Source of the DNA: Clostridiales bacterium
GTDB lineage: Bacteria; Bacillota; Clostridia; Oscillospirales; Oscillospiraceae
Length of the DNA: 12,991 bases
Assembly: GCA_004556345.1 (NCBI GenBank)
Contig: SFHQ01000041.1
Coordinates: 1-12,991 of the forward strand
Direction of reading: 5' to 3'
Both the position numbers and the translations under genes were made by a program. The notes under the pieces were generated by a model. It was not told where the DNA came from and searched no databases. It saw only the letters and a list, made by a program, of their open reading frames with translations. Positions 6,997 to 12,561 of this stretch are shown here, one piece after another (the first letter of the stretch is position 1; each line of letters opens with the position of its first letter).

Positions 6997-7626
6997 TCAG
7001 TGAAACCCCTCCAGCAGCTTGCGGATGCAGGGGTAGGCCAGGTCGTAGAGGGAGAAGGAGGGGTAGGAGAGATCTGCCTGGTCCATGGCGGCCTTCTGCT
7101 TGTCCGTGACGTAGGCATAGGGATAGAGGCCGAAGAGGAAGGGGAAGAAGGCGTAGAGAAAGCCTTGGACGGCTTCGGCTGGCATGTGGGGAAAGAATTT
7201 TTCCACGCACTGGGTCACGGCCTGCATCGCGGTGCCGTAGGAGCGCTTGAAGGCGACGAGATTCTCCATGCGGCTGTTGGCCTCCATGTCGTAGTGGTTC
7301 ATGGAGAGAAGCTTGAGCATCCGCGCCCGCCGGGCCAGGGTGTGGGACAGGGCGGCGGCGAAGGCGTCCGCCGTCATGGCCTCGTGGGTGCTCAGCAGGT
7401 CCAGAAGGTCCTGGTGCCAGAGGTCATATTCCCGCTGGAGCAGGGCCAGAAAAATTTCTTCTTTGGTCTGAAAATAGTTGTAGATGGACGTGCGGGTGAA
7501 GGACGTGGCCTGGCTGATGTCTTTCAAGGTGATGTCCTTGAAGCTCATGGTCTCATAGAGGGCGGCGCAGGCGGAGATGATCTCCTCTTTGCGGGCGTTG
7601 GTCCGGGCTTGGGAGGCTTTGGGCAT
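6997..7626 (-). CDS. TetR-family transcriptional regulator
   Basis: 209 residues. The N-terminal helix-turn-helix (~residues 15-60) has the TetR pattern: ITLKDISQATSFTRTSIYNY followed by F-x-TKEEIFLALL. The C-terminal ligand/dimer domain is helical and diverged, so the effector cannot be read. Its ATG is only 5 nt after the stop of the alcohol dehydrogenase gene on the same strand and lacks a strong SD, so translation is probably coupled and the two form an operon. The palindromes at the operon promoter (8837-8849, 8873-8885) are the obvious operators, giving autorepression relieved by an alcohol, aldehyde or similar ligand (inferred). It might also act on brnQ, but the brnQ promoter does not contain the same palindrome. 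Confidence 0.9.
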   Translation of the reverse strand: MPKASQARTNARKEEIISACAALYETMSFKDITLKDISQATSFTRTSIYNYFQTKEEIFLALLQREYDLWHQDLLDLLSTHEAMTADAFAAALSHTLARRARMLKLLSMNHYDMEANSRMENLVAFKRSYGTAMQAVTQCVEKFFPHMPAEAVQGFLYAFFPFLFGLYPYAYVTDKQKAAMDQADLSYPSFSLYDLAYPCIRKLLEGFH

Positions 7627-7631
7627 GGCGC

Positions 7632-8801
7632 TTACAGGCTTTCGCGGAAGATCGCAAGGATCTCGTCCCGCTTCAGGGCTTTGTAGCCGCCGTCCATGTG
7701 GAAGGTCAGGTCGGCGATCTGGTCCAGCATGGACTCGTCCACACCCAGCTCGGTCAGATGCATGACCACGCCGATCTCCTCCATCCAGGCCTTCATGGCG
7801 TCCAGACCGGCCAGGGCAACTTCCTCATCGCTCTTACCAGTGGGGTCGATGCCCCAGACGGCTTCGGCGAAGCGCTTGAACTTGGGCAGGCCGTAGGGCA
7901 GGACGTGGTGATAGTACGCCTGAGACACGGCGGCCAGGGTCATGCCGTGGGTGGCGTTGGTCACGCCGCCGACGGCCTGGCCCAGCATGTGGACCATCCA
8001 GTCGCCGGTCTTGCCGCACTCGACCAGGGTGTTCAGCGCCCAGGTGGCGGTCCACATGAGGTTGCTGCGGGCCTCGTAATCCTGGGGGTTTTTTACGGCG
8101 ATGCGGCTGGAATGGATCACGGAGCGCATGAGGCCCTCGCTGAGGTAGTCGCTGGTGTTGTCATCCGCGCCGCAGAAATACTGCTCACAAATATGGTTAA
8201 AAATATCGTAGATGCCGGAGACCATCTGGTACCGGGGCAGGGTGAGGGTGTAGTTTGGGTCCAGGATGGAGAACTTGGGCATCACGTCCTCGTTCTCAAA
8301 GACCTTGCCCACCTTCTCCTTGGTGTCGGGGTTCGTGATGACGCTGCCGGCGTTCATCTCGGACCCGGTGCCCACCATGGTCAGCACACAGCCCAGGGGG
8401 ACCACGGGGCAGGCAGGCTCCTCAAAGCGGACGAAATACTTCTGCCAGGGGTCCTCCTCACAGTGGACGGAGGCGGCCACGGCCTTGGTGTAGTCGCAGA
8501 CGGACCCGCCGCCCACGGCCAGCAGGAAGTCGGCCTGATGCCGGCGGCAGATCTCCACGCCCTCCAGGACCTTGGGCAGGGTGGGGTTGGGCATGACGCC
8601 GGAGATTTCCGCCACGTTCTTGCCGCAGTCCTTCAGAATGGCGGCCACCTGGTCATAGATGCCGTTGGTTTTGATGGACCCGCCGCCGTAGACCAGGACA
8701 ATATTGGGGCCGTATTTGGGCAGCTCGTCCCGCAAAGACGCGACGGAGCCGCCGCCGAAATAGAGCTTGGTGGGGTTATAATAGGTGAAGTTTCCTAACA
8801 T
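7632..8801 (-). CDS. Iron-containing alcohol dehydrogenase (butanol dehydrogenase type)
   Basis: 389 residues, usual length for group III Fe-dependent dehydrogenases of the BdhA/YqhD branch. Features: N-terminal NPTKLYFGGGS, nucleotide-binding GGGS at residues 97-100 (VGGGSVCDYTKAVA), PLGCVLTMVGTGSEMN, and metal ligands D199 and H203 (GIYDIFNHICEQYF), H271 and H285 (GGVTNATHGM). All four metal-site residues are present. The enzyme interconverts alcohols and aldehydes with NAD(P)(H), in fermentation or aldehyde detoxification; the exact substrate is not visible. ATG 8799-8801 has an excellent SD (GGAGG) nine nt upstream. First gene of an operon with the TetR regulator, under a promoter flanked by twin palindromes. 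Confidence 0.95.
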   Translation of the reverse strand: MLGNFTYYNPTKLYFGGGSVASLRDELPKYGPNIVLVYGGGSIKTNGIYDQVAAILKDCGKNVAEISGVMPNPTLPKVLEGVEICRRHQADFLLAVGGGSVCDYTKAVAASVHCEEDPWQKYFVRFEEPACPVVPLGCVLTMVGTGSEMNAGSVITNPDTKEKVGKVFENEDVMPKFSILDPNYTLTLPRYQMVSGIYDIFNHICEQYFCGADDNTSDYLSEGLMRSVIHSSRIAVKNPQDYEARSNLMWTATWALNTLVECGKTGDWMVHMLGQAVGGVTNATHGMTLAAVSQAYYHHVLPYGLPKFKRFAEAVWGIDPTGKSDEEVALAGLDAMKAWMEEIGVVMHLTELGVDESMLDQIADLTFHMDGGYKALKRDEILAIFRESL

Positions 8802-8836
8802 GTGTTTCTTCCTCCATCGTCAACATGAATTGATTC

Positions 8837-8849
8837 TGACGCTGTGTCA
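8837..8849. promoter_or_regulatory. Operator palindrome 1 of dehydrogenase-TetR operon
   Basis: TGACGCTGTGTCA, a dyad of the form TGACRCNGYGTCA, lies just downstream of the -10 box, over the predicted start. Together with site 2 it forms an 18-bp direct repeat (gattctgacgcYgtgtca at 8832-8849 and 8868-8885) with a 36-bp period. Confidence 0.75.
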
Positions 8850-8857
8850 GTATAGAT

Positions 8858-8886
8858 AGGATACCGCGATTCTGACGCCGTGTCAA
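8858..8886 (-). promoter_or_regulatory. Sigma-A promoter of dehydrogenase-TetR operon
   Basis: Minus strand TTGACA (8881-8886), 17-nt spacer, TATCCT (8858-8863). The -35 overlaps palindrome 2, while palindrome 1 covers the start site. Confidence 0.85.
8873..8885. promoter_or_regulatory. Operator palindrome 2 of dehydrogenase-TetR operon
   Basis: TGACGCCGTGTCA, differing from site 1 only at the central base, overlaps the -35 hexamer. Two copies around one promoter beside a TetR gene point to TetR binding (inferred). Confidence 0.75.
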
Positions 8887-8940
8887 GATACCGTGCAAAA
8901 AAAATACAGCGTGCGACTGCGCGTAGACGGGGAAGACGAG

Positions 8941-8969
8941 TAGACGGGGGGGATCGGATATGCTATGAT
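8941..8969 (+). promoter_or_regulatory. Probable promoter of thioredoxin-reductase-like gene
   Basis: Good -10 TATGAT (8964-8969) with a weak -35 TAGACG (8941-8946) at 17 nt. The -35 is within a 10-bp direct repeat GTAGACGGGG (8923-8932 and 8940-8949) of 17-bp period, a possible activator site. Confidence 0.5.
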
Positions 8970-9003
8970 GGGACCAACACAGCAGAGCAGGAGGGAGCGC
9001 TTT

Positions 9004-9864
9004 ATGCACTATGACATCATCGTGATCGGCAGCGGCCCGGCGGGGCTGTCCGCTGCCCTGACGGCCCGCGCCCGGAACAAGACCGTACTCGTGGTGGGCA
9101 ACCGCTGGCAGGACAGCCCCTTGGCACGGGCCGAGCGGGTAGACAATTACCTGGGTCTGCCCCAGCAGTCCGGGGCGGACTTGCTGGAGACCTTTCACGC
9201 CCATGCGAAAGAAGCAGGCGTCGCATTGTTAGAGGGCCGCGCCCTCTCGGCCCTGCCTTGGAACGGCTTTCAAGTCAGCGTGGGCAGCCAAGTCCTCTCC
9301 GCCGGGGCCTTGATCCTGGCCCCCGGCGTGGTGCGGCAGAAAAAATTTCCTGGGGAAGCCGAGTATTTGGGCCGGGGCGTGAGCTACTGCGCCACCTGCG
9401 ACGGGATGCTCTACCGGGGCAAGCCCGTGGCCGTGGTCGGCCGCAGCCCCGATGCGCCGGAGGAGGCCAACTTCCTGAAAAACCTGGGCTGTCAAGTGAC
9501 CTACCTTGCCCCCAAGCGCCCGGAGGCGCTGGAAGCAGACATCCCCTTTGTCCAGACCGGCACCGTCTCGATCCAAGGCCAGCTGACCGTCACCGGCCTG
9601 ACCGCCAACGGCGAGAGCATCCCCTGCGCGGGGGTCTTTATCCTCCGCCCCGCCGTGGCCCCCACGGACCTGCTGCCGACCCTGGCCACCGCCAACGGGG
9701 CCATCCAAGTCGACCGCAGCATGGCCACCAATCTCCCCGGCGTGTTCGCCGCAGGGGACTGCACCGGCGCCCCCTACCAGATCGCCAAAGCCGCCGGCGA
9801 GGGCCAGGTCGCAGCCCTGTCCGCCTGCGCCTACCTGGACGACCCAGCCCACCAGACCACCTGA
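9004..9864 (+). CDS. Thioredoxin-reductase-like flavoprotein, NADPH motifs missing
   Basis: 286 residues from ATG 9004, chosen for the SD (AGGAGG ~10 nt upstream) and because DIIVIGSGPAGLSAA then starts near residue 4; the upstream ATG 8965 lies in the promoter. FAD motif GSGPAG at 9-14, redox pair CATC at 129-132 (SYCATCDGM), C-terminal FAD motif FAAGDCTGAPYQIAKAAGEG. Thus it can hold FAD and cycle a disulfide. However, where TrxB has GGGDSAxEEA it reads VVGRSPDAPEEANF, and the HRRxxxR phosphate-binding motif is replaced by LAPKRPEA. It is also shorter than TrxB (~310). These losses are known in ferredoxin-dependent flavin thioredoxin reductases (FFTR) of clostridia, so ferredoxin or another donor may replace NADPH. 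No thioredoxin gene is adjacent. Family sure; electron donor inferred. Confidence 0.88.
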   Translation: MHYDIIVIGSGPAGLSAALTARARNKTVLVVGNRWQDSPLARAERVDNYLGLPQQSGADLLETFHAHAKEAGVALLEGRALSALPWNGFQVSVGSQVLSAGALILAPGVVRQKKFPGEAEYLGRGVSYCATCDGMLYRGKPVAVVGRSPDAPEEANFLKNLGCQVTYLAPKRPEALEADIPFVQTGTVSIQGQLTVTGLTANGESIPCAGVFILRPAVAPTDLLPTLATANGAIQVDRSMATNLPGVFAAGDCTGAPYQIAKAAGEGQVAALSACAYLDDPAHQTT

Positions 9865-9878
9865 CCCCAAAAGCAAAT

Positions 9879-9917
9879 CCCCCTGCGCCGTCCCAGACCG
9901 GGACCCGACGCAGGGGG
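9879..9917 (+). terminator. Terminator-like hairpin, repeat copy 1
   Basis: CCCCCTGCG (9879-9887) pairs with CGCAGGGGG (9909-9917), with inner GTCCC/GGGAC. It starts 14 nt after the flavoprotein stop. Bases 9880-9917 recur identically at 10266-10303. Only a weak T tract (GGTTGTAT) follows. Confidence 0.7.
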
Positions 9918-9938
9918 GGTTGTATACGAAGGCTTGTA

Positions 9939-9967
9939 TTGCAAAGTTCGACAAAATCTGCTAAGAT
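9939..9967 (+). promoter_or_regulatory. Promoter of candidate toxin mRNA
   Basis: TTGCAA (9939-9944), 17-nt spacer, TAAGAT (9962-9967). The box and flanks (CTGCTAAGATAAAA) resemble the two antisense promoters downstream, which read TGCTATCATAAAA and TGCTATCCTAAAA on the minus strand. Confidence 0.7.
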
Positions 9968-9972
9968 AAAAA

Positions 9973-9990
9973 GGCCCTGTCAAAAGGGCC
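9973..9990 (+). other. 5'-terminal hairpin of candidate toxin mRNA
   Basis: GGCCCT-gtcaaa-AGGGCC, a perfect 6-bp GC-rich stem beginning at or next to the predicted transcript start (~9974). Type I toxin mRNAs often carry such stabilising 5' stems. Confidence 0.65.
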
Positions 9991-10064
9991 GGAAAGAAGC
10001 GTTGTTACGAAAAGTGGTTGGCTAGCCCCTCGCAAAATCCACGTTGGAAGGGGGTGAAGCTGGA

Positions 10065-10139
10065 ATGGACAGATTTTTTTTGAAATTTCTGCTGTGCGTG
10101 GTGTTTTTAGCACTGGCACTTTCCATAAAAGCGTGCTGA
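10065..10139 (+). CDS. 24-residue hydrophobic peptide, candidate type I toxin
   Basis: ATG 10065 to TGA 10137-10139. It starts MDRFFLKF, continues with LLCVVFLALALS and ends IKAC: charged N-terminus, one membrane-length hydrophobic segment, Lys and Cys at the end. Size and shape are those of type I toxins such as Ibs or ShoB, though I see no sequence family I can name. A purine-rich SD (GGAAGGGGGTGAAG, ~10 nt before ATG) can pair with CCCCT at 10026-10030, so it may be hidden in the folded mRNA. It has its own promoter (9939-9967) and 5' stem, and its last codons overlap the terminator shared with a convergent antisense RNA. Expected site: cytoplasmic membrane. The peptide alone would be weak evidence; the surrounding RNA architecture makes it credible. 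Confidence 0.6.
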   Translation: MDRFFLKFLLCVVFLALALSIKAC

Positions 10140-10219
10140 CCGCCCAGCGGCAACTGAACGGTCAGCATTATATTATTAGCTGATACGGAAAGCCAACCGC
10201 TAGTAACGGCGCTCTTTCT
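10127..10219 (-). ncRNA. Antisense RNA 1, candidate antitoxin
   Basis: Predicted ~93-nt RNA from the consensus minus-strand promoter at 10226-10254 to the T-run at 10127-10130. Its 3' part is the hairpin at 10134-10167 and is complementary to the last codons and 3' UTR of the peptide mRNA. Its 5' part (complement of 10191-10219: AGAAAGAGCGCC, GTTACTAGCGGTTGGCT) resembles the 5' UTR of the peptide mRNA (9993-10022). No start codon with SD is evident. Confidence 0.65.
10134..10167. terminator. Shared hairpin of toxin mRNA and antisense RNA 1
   Basis: TGCTGACCG (10134-10142) pairs perfectly with CGGTCAGCA (10159-10167). Leftward exit reads CGCTTTTAT, a terminator for the minus-strand RNA. Rightward exit reads TTATATTATT, a weaker plus-strand stop. 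The toxin stop codon is inside the left arm. Confidence 0.7.
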
Positions 10220-10225
10220 GCTTTT

Positions 10226-10254
10226 ATGATAGCAGTTCTCCAAAACTTTGTCAA
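10226..10254 (-). promoter_or_regulatory. Promoter of antisense RNA 1
   Basis: Minus strand TTGACA (10249-10254), 17-nt spacer, TATCAT (10226-10231): near-consensus, stronger than the opposing peptide promoter, as expected for an antitoxin RNA in excess. Confidence 0.8.
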
Positions 10255-10265
10255 GAGCGCTGCAT

Positions 10266-10307
10266 CCCCTGCGCCGTCCCAGACCGGGACCCGACGCAGG
10301 GGGTTTT
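10266..10307 (+). terminator. Terminator, repeat copy 2
   Basis: Identical over 38 bases to 9880-9917, here followed by TTTT (10304-10307). CCCCTGCG (10266-10273) pairs with CGCAGGGG (10295-10302). It would end a long form of the toxin mRNA (~334 nt from 9974). Confidence 0.75.
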
Positions 10308-10313
10308 GCATAC

Positions 10314-10334
10314 CTGTCCATAAAAGCGTGCTGA
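10314..10334 (+). pseudogene. Remnant of a second toxin ORF (last six codons)
   Basis: CTG TCC ATA AAA GCG TGC TGA encodes LSIKAC-stop, the same ending as the peptide at 10065-10139, inside a 22-base stretch identical to 10122-10143. Promoter, SD and the first ~18 codons are absent; terminator repeat 2 takes their place. Confidence 0.6.
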
Positions 10335-10420
10335 CCGCTTGGGTTCCAGCCAAACGGTCAGCATAGAGTTACTTTATGAATCGACCTGAGGGCTAACCAC
10401 TTTGTAGCAGCGCTCTTTCT
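10322..10420 (-). ncRNA. Antisense RNA 2, orphan copy
   Basis: Predicted ~99-nt RNA from the promoter at 10427-10455. Its 5' part (complement of 10391-10420) matches RNA 1 and the toxin mRNA 5' UTR; its 3' hairpin TGCTGACCG (10329-10337)/CGGTCAGCA (10355-10363) has a different loop with extra TTGG/CCAA pairing, and ends at the T-run complementary to 10322-10325. The stem is conserved while the loop varies, which supports a real RNA. Because 22 bases are identical to the toxin's 3' end, it could also bind the intact toxin mRNA. Confidence 0.6.
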
Positions 10421-10426
10421 GTTTTT

Positions 10427-10455
10427 AGGATAGCATCCCGTGCCTGCTTTGTCAA
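10427..10455 (-). promoter_or_regulatory. Promoter of antisense RNA 2
   Basis: Minus strand TTGACA (10450-10455), 17-nt spacer, TATCCT (10427-10432), with the same flanks (TGACAAAG, TGCTATC) as the RNA 1 promoter. Confidence 0.8.
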
Positions 10456-10463
10456 GGCATCGT

Positions 10464-10492
10464 CCTCCCTCGAACACAAGGGAGGCTTTTTT
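10464..10492 (+). terminator. Intrinsic terminator upstream of murI
   Basis: CCTCCCT (10464-10470) pairs with AGGGAGG (10479-10485), 8-nt loop, then C and six T. Plus-strand direction; insulates murI from the RNA locus. Confidence 0.85.
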
Positions 10493-10527
10493 CTTGCAAA
10501 AAAGTAGCGCATCCCCCAAAATCGTGC

Positions 10528-10533
10528 TATACT
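10528..10533 (+). promoter_or_regulatory. Likely -10 box of murI promoter
   Basis: TATACT, 34 nt before the start codon. The -35 position (10505-10510, TAGCGC) is poor, so this is a weak or activator-dependent promoter. Confidence 0.5.
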
Positions 10534-10566
10534 ATCCCCCATAGAAACCAAGCGACCCAAGGGGGA

Positions 10567-11349
10567 ATGGATGTGGAACAACGAGAACGGCAGGACGCGC
10601 CCATCGGCGTCTTCGACTCCGGGCTGGGGGGCATCAGCGTATTGCGGGCCTGCGCAGACCTGCTGCCCCAGGAGGATTTTCTATACTTCGGCGACTCCGC
10701 CAACGCCCCCTATGGAGAGCGGTCCCTGGAAGAGGTCCGGGCGCTGTCCATGGCGGCGGCGGACCGGCTGCTGAAGCAGGGCGTGAAGGCCCTGGTGGTG
10801 GCCTGCAACACGGCCACCAGCTCCGCCATCGTCCTGCTCCGCCAGACCCACCCGGAGCTGCCCATCATCGGCATCGAGCCGGCGGTGAAGCCCGCCGCCC
10901 AGGGCGGCAGCGGCTCGGCCGTGCTGGTCATGGCCACGCCCCTGACCATCCGGGAGGACAAGTACCAGAAGCTGGCGGCGTCCTTCTGCGACCTGGCCGA
11001 CGTGATCTCCCTCCCCTGTCCGGGCCTGGCCGAGCGCATCGAGCAGGGGCATTTTGAGGACGAGACCCTGGACGCCTACTTGCAGGACCTCTTCCGCCCC
11101 TATCGGGACCGGGACGTGGAGTATATCGTCCTGGGCTGCACCCACTACCCCTTCATCCGCCGGGCCATCGCCAAAAACTTTGGCCGCCCCGTGACCATCA
11201 TCGACGGCAGCCAGGGCACTGCCCGCCAGCTCCGGCGGCAGCTCCAGGCCAGGGGCTGGCTCACGCAGCGGACCCGGCCGGGGACCGTGACCTTTCAGAA
11301 CAGCGACCCGGAAAAGATCGCGCTGAGCAAAACTTTGTTCCTGCGCTGA
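10567..11349 (+). CDS. murI: Glutamate racemase
   Basis: 260 residues, normal length. Family signatures are complete: IGVFDSGLGGISVLRA near the N-terminus, YFGDSANAPYG, the first catalytic cysteine C80 in VVACNTATSSA and the second C191 in VLGCTHYPFIR. The enzyme makes D-glutamate from L-glutamate for peptidoglycan, without cofactor, in the cytoplasm. ATG 10567 is very close to the SD AAGGGGG; the in-frame GTG at 10573 has better spacing and may be the true start, two codons shorter. Single gene, preceded by a terminator and its own -10 box, followed by the lipoprotein gene with separate signals. Confidence 0.96.
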   Translation: MDVEQRERQDAPIGVFDSGLGGISVLRACADLLPQEDFLYFGDSANAPYGERSLEEVRALSMAAADRLLKQGVKALVVACNTATSSAIVLLRQTHPELPIIGIEPAVKPAAQGGSGSAVLVMATPLTIREDKYQKLAASFCDLADVISLPCPGLAERIEQGHFEDETLDAYLQDLFRPYRDRDVEYIVLGCTHYPFIRRAIAKNFGRPVTIIDGSQGTARQLRRQLQARGWLTQRTRPGTVTFQNSDPEKIALSKTLFLR

Positions 11350-11391
11350 GCTATCTTTGGCTAGTTTGCCAGCTGATTTGTCCCTTTGGTC

Positions 11392-11400
11392 TGCTACAAT
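11392..11400 (+). promoter_or_regulatory. Extended -10 promoter of lipoprotein gene
   Basis: TGC-TACAAT is an extended -10; no good -35 is present at the right distance. A small GCCTC/GAGGC hairpin (about 11407-11422) lies in the leader, then the SD AAAGGAG (11432-11438). Confidence 0.5.
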
Positions 11401-11449
11401 AGGGGTGCCTCCTCGCAGAGGCAACCCGGAAAAAGGAGATGGATTCCCC

Positions 11450-12223
11450 ATGAAAAAACGCCTCATCGTATCCCTGATGCTGCTGAGCCTGCTCACGCTG
11501 GCCGCCTGCGGCACCACCCAGGGCGACACCACCGACACTGCCGACACCGCCGACAGCAGCCAGACTGCCGCCGACATCACCCAGGACGCCCAGGACAATG
11601 CGCAAAACGACGCCCAGGGCGACACCCAGGAGGGCAGCAAGAACGATGGCAAGATCGACAGCAAGACCGACGGCAAGATCAAGCCCCTGCCCGACGAGTT
11701 GAATCTGAGCAGCCTGACCAGCGGCACCGTCGCCGCCTCGTTCGACGCCAGCTCCCTCAAGGAGGTGGACGGCCAACTGCAACTGTCCTTTACCGTCTAC
11801 AACTATGAGAAGTTCGATGCGGCGGACATCAGCGGCCTGAAGGCGGGCGACGTACTCGTCGTCAGCGGCCGGGAGATGACCGTGGTCTCTGTCCAGGCCA
11901 GCGACGGCTACGTCACCGTCAACGGCGGTGAGGAGGCCGGCGGTGTGCTCTTCTCTCTCGATGCGTCCAGCAACACCTACTATGTCATGGGCATGGACGA
12001 CAGCAAGACCTACTATGAGAAGGGCCAGCTCACCTTCCCCGTGGCCGATACCTGCGTCCTGACCGACGACGCTGATTTTGAGCACCCCGGTCAGACCACC
12101 CCCGCCAGCGACCTGCCCAAGCTCCTGGCCCAGGACGATATCTACGGCTTCAATCCCCAGAGCACCACCGTCACCCTGAAAAACAGCCAGATCACCGCGA
12201 TCTACCGCGGCTTCCTGCCCTGA
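11450..12223 (+). CDS. Lipoprotein of unknown function
   Basis: 257 residues from ATG 11450, which has a strong SD and starts a type II signal peptide: MKKR, hydrophobic core LIVSLMLLSLLTL, lipobox LAAC with lipidated Cys20. Residues 21-80 form a low-complexity linker rich in Asp, Gln, Thr and Lys (DTADTADSS, DGKIDSKTDGKIK). The remaining ~175 residues are beta-rich with no family I recognise; hints are LKAGDVLVVSGREMTVVSV and QITAIYRGFLP at the end. The mature protein should be tethered outside the membrane, like many small uncharacterised lipoproteins of Clostridia. It sits alone between murI and the tRNA. No catalytic motif seen. Confidence 0.85.
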   Translation: MKKRLIVSLMLLSLLTLAACGTTQGDTTDTADTADSSQTAADITQDAQDNAQNDAQGDTQEGSKNDGKIDSKTDGKIKPLPDELNLSSLTSGTVAASFDASSLKEVDGQLQLSFTVYNYEKFDAADISGLKAGDVLVVSGREMTVVSVQASDGYVTVNGGEEAGGVLFSLDASSNTYYVMGMDDSKTYYEKGQLTFPVADTCVLTDDADFEHPGQTTPASDLPKLLAQDDIYGFNPQSTTVTLKNSQITAIYRGFLP

Positions 12224-12286
12224 TCGCGTCCCGATCATCCGGCCGAGTGGCCCCTTGCCCCTGCCGCTCTTCTCTCCCCCCCATCC

Positions 12287-12317
12287 TTTTGAAAATTTTT
12301 TCGGGAAATTTTCAAAA
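12287..12317 (+). other. AT-rich hairpin after lipoprotein gene
   Basis: TTTTGAAAATTT (12287-12298) and AAATTTTCAAAA (12306-12317) are perfect inverted repeats with a 7-nt loop. It is 63 nt after the stop codon and just before the tRNA promoter. With no GC core or following T-run, it is a doubtful terminator and could be a protein-binding site. Confidence 0.5.
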
Positions 12318-12322
12318 AAGGC

Positions 12323-12351
12323 TTGCAATTTCCCGCAACCCGTGCTATTCT
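12323..12351 (+). promoter_or_regulatory. Promoter of tRNA-Pro
   Basis: TTGCAA (12323-12328), 17-nt spacer, TATTCT (12346-12351), 42 nt before the mature tRNA 5' end. Confidence 0.75.
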
Positions 12352-12393
12352 ATCCAAGCTGACTGTTGCAGACGCGACGGTCGATGGCAATGT

Positions 12394-12470
12394 CCGGGTG
12401 TGGCGAAGTTTGGTATCGCGCTTGAATGGGGTTCAAGAGGCCTTGAGTTCGAATCTCAACACTCGGACCA
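12394..12470 (+). tRNA. tRNA-Pro (anticodon GGG), CCA encoded
   Basis: 77 nt. Acceptor CCGGGTG (12394-12400)/CACTCGG (12460-12466), D stem GCGA/TCGC, anticodon stem CTTGA/TCAAG with loop ATGGGGT (anticodon GGG at 12428-12430), 5-nt variable loop, T stem TTGAG/CTCAA with loop TTCGAAT, then A and CCA. All arms pair; one G-T wobble in the acceptor. Directly followed by a duplicate of its own 3' half. Confidence 0.93.
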
Positions 12471-12561
12471 AAAAGTTCCGAAGCCGTTTTGCTTGAATGG
12501 GGTTCAAGAGGCCTTGAGTTCGAATCTCAACACTCGGACCAAAAAGTTCCGAAGCCGTTTT
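12420..12561 (+). repeat. Perfect 71-bp tandem duplication of tRNA 3' half
   Basis: Bases 12420-12490 and 12491-12561 are identical. The unit runs from the last D-stem-adjacent base through anticodon arm, T arm, acceptor 3' strand, CCA and the left arm and loop of the terminator. Both junctions start with GCTT, suggesting slippage or recombination at short homology. Confidence 0.95.
12491..12541 (+). pseudogene. tRNA-Pro 3' half (no acceptor 5' strand or D arm)
   Basis: Second copy of the anticodon arm, T arm, CACTCGG and ACCA, without a 5' half. It is on the same transcript as the intact tRNA and before the only complete terminator. Confidence 0.85.

Noticed and set aside
7698..8798. 366-codon plus-strand open frame opposite the alcohol dehydrogenase
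   Set aside because: No domain; mirror frame of a well-conserved gene with intact metal ligands.
10022..10581. Minus-strand short ORFs in the 9865-10566 region
   Set aside because: They run over hairpins and promoters, have no SD and show no conservation between the two repeated modules.
10681..11760. 359-codon minus-strand frame across murI and the lipoprotein gene
   Set aside because: It spans two real genes and their intergenic promoter region and has no recognisable domain.
11351..12328. 325-codon minus-strand frame opposite the lipoprotein
   Set aside because: The plus strand has a strong SD, signal peptide and lipobox; the minus frame is Gly/Val/Asp filler.
12420..12561. CRISPR or multi-tRNA array
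   Set aside because: Only two adjacent copies with no spacers, and the second copy is half a tRNA, so neither an array nor two tRNA genes.
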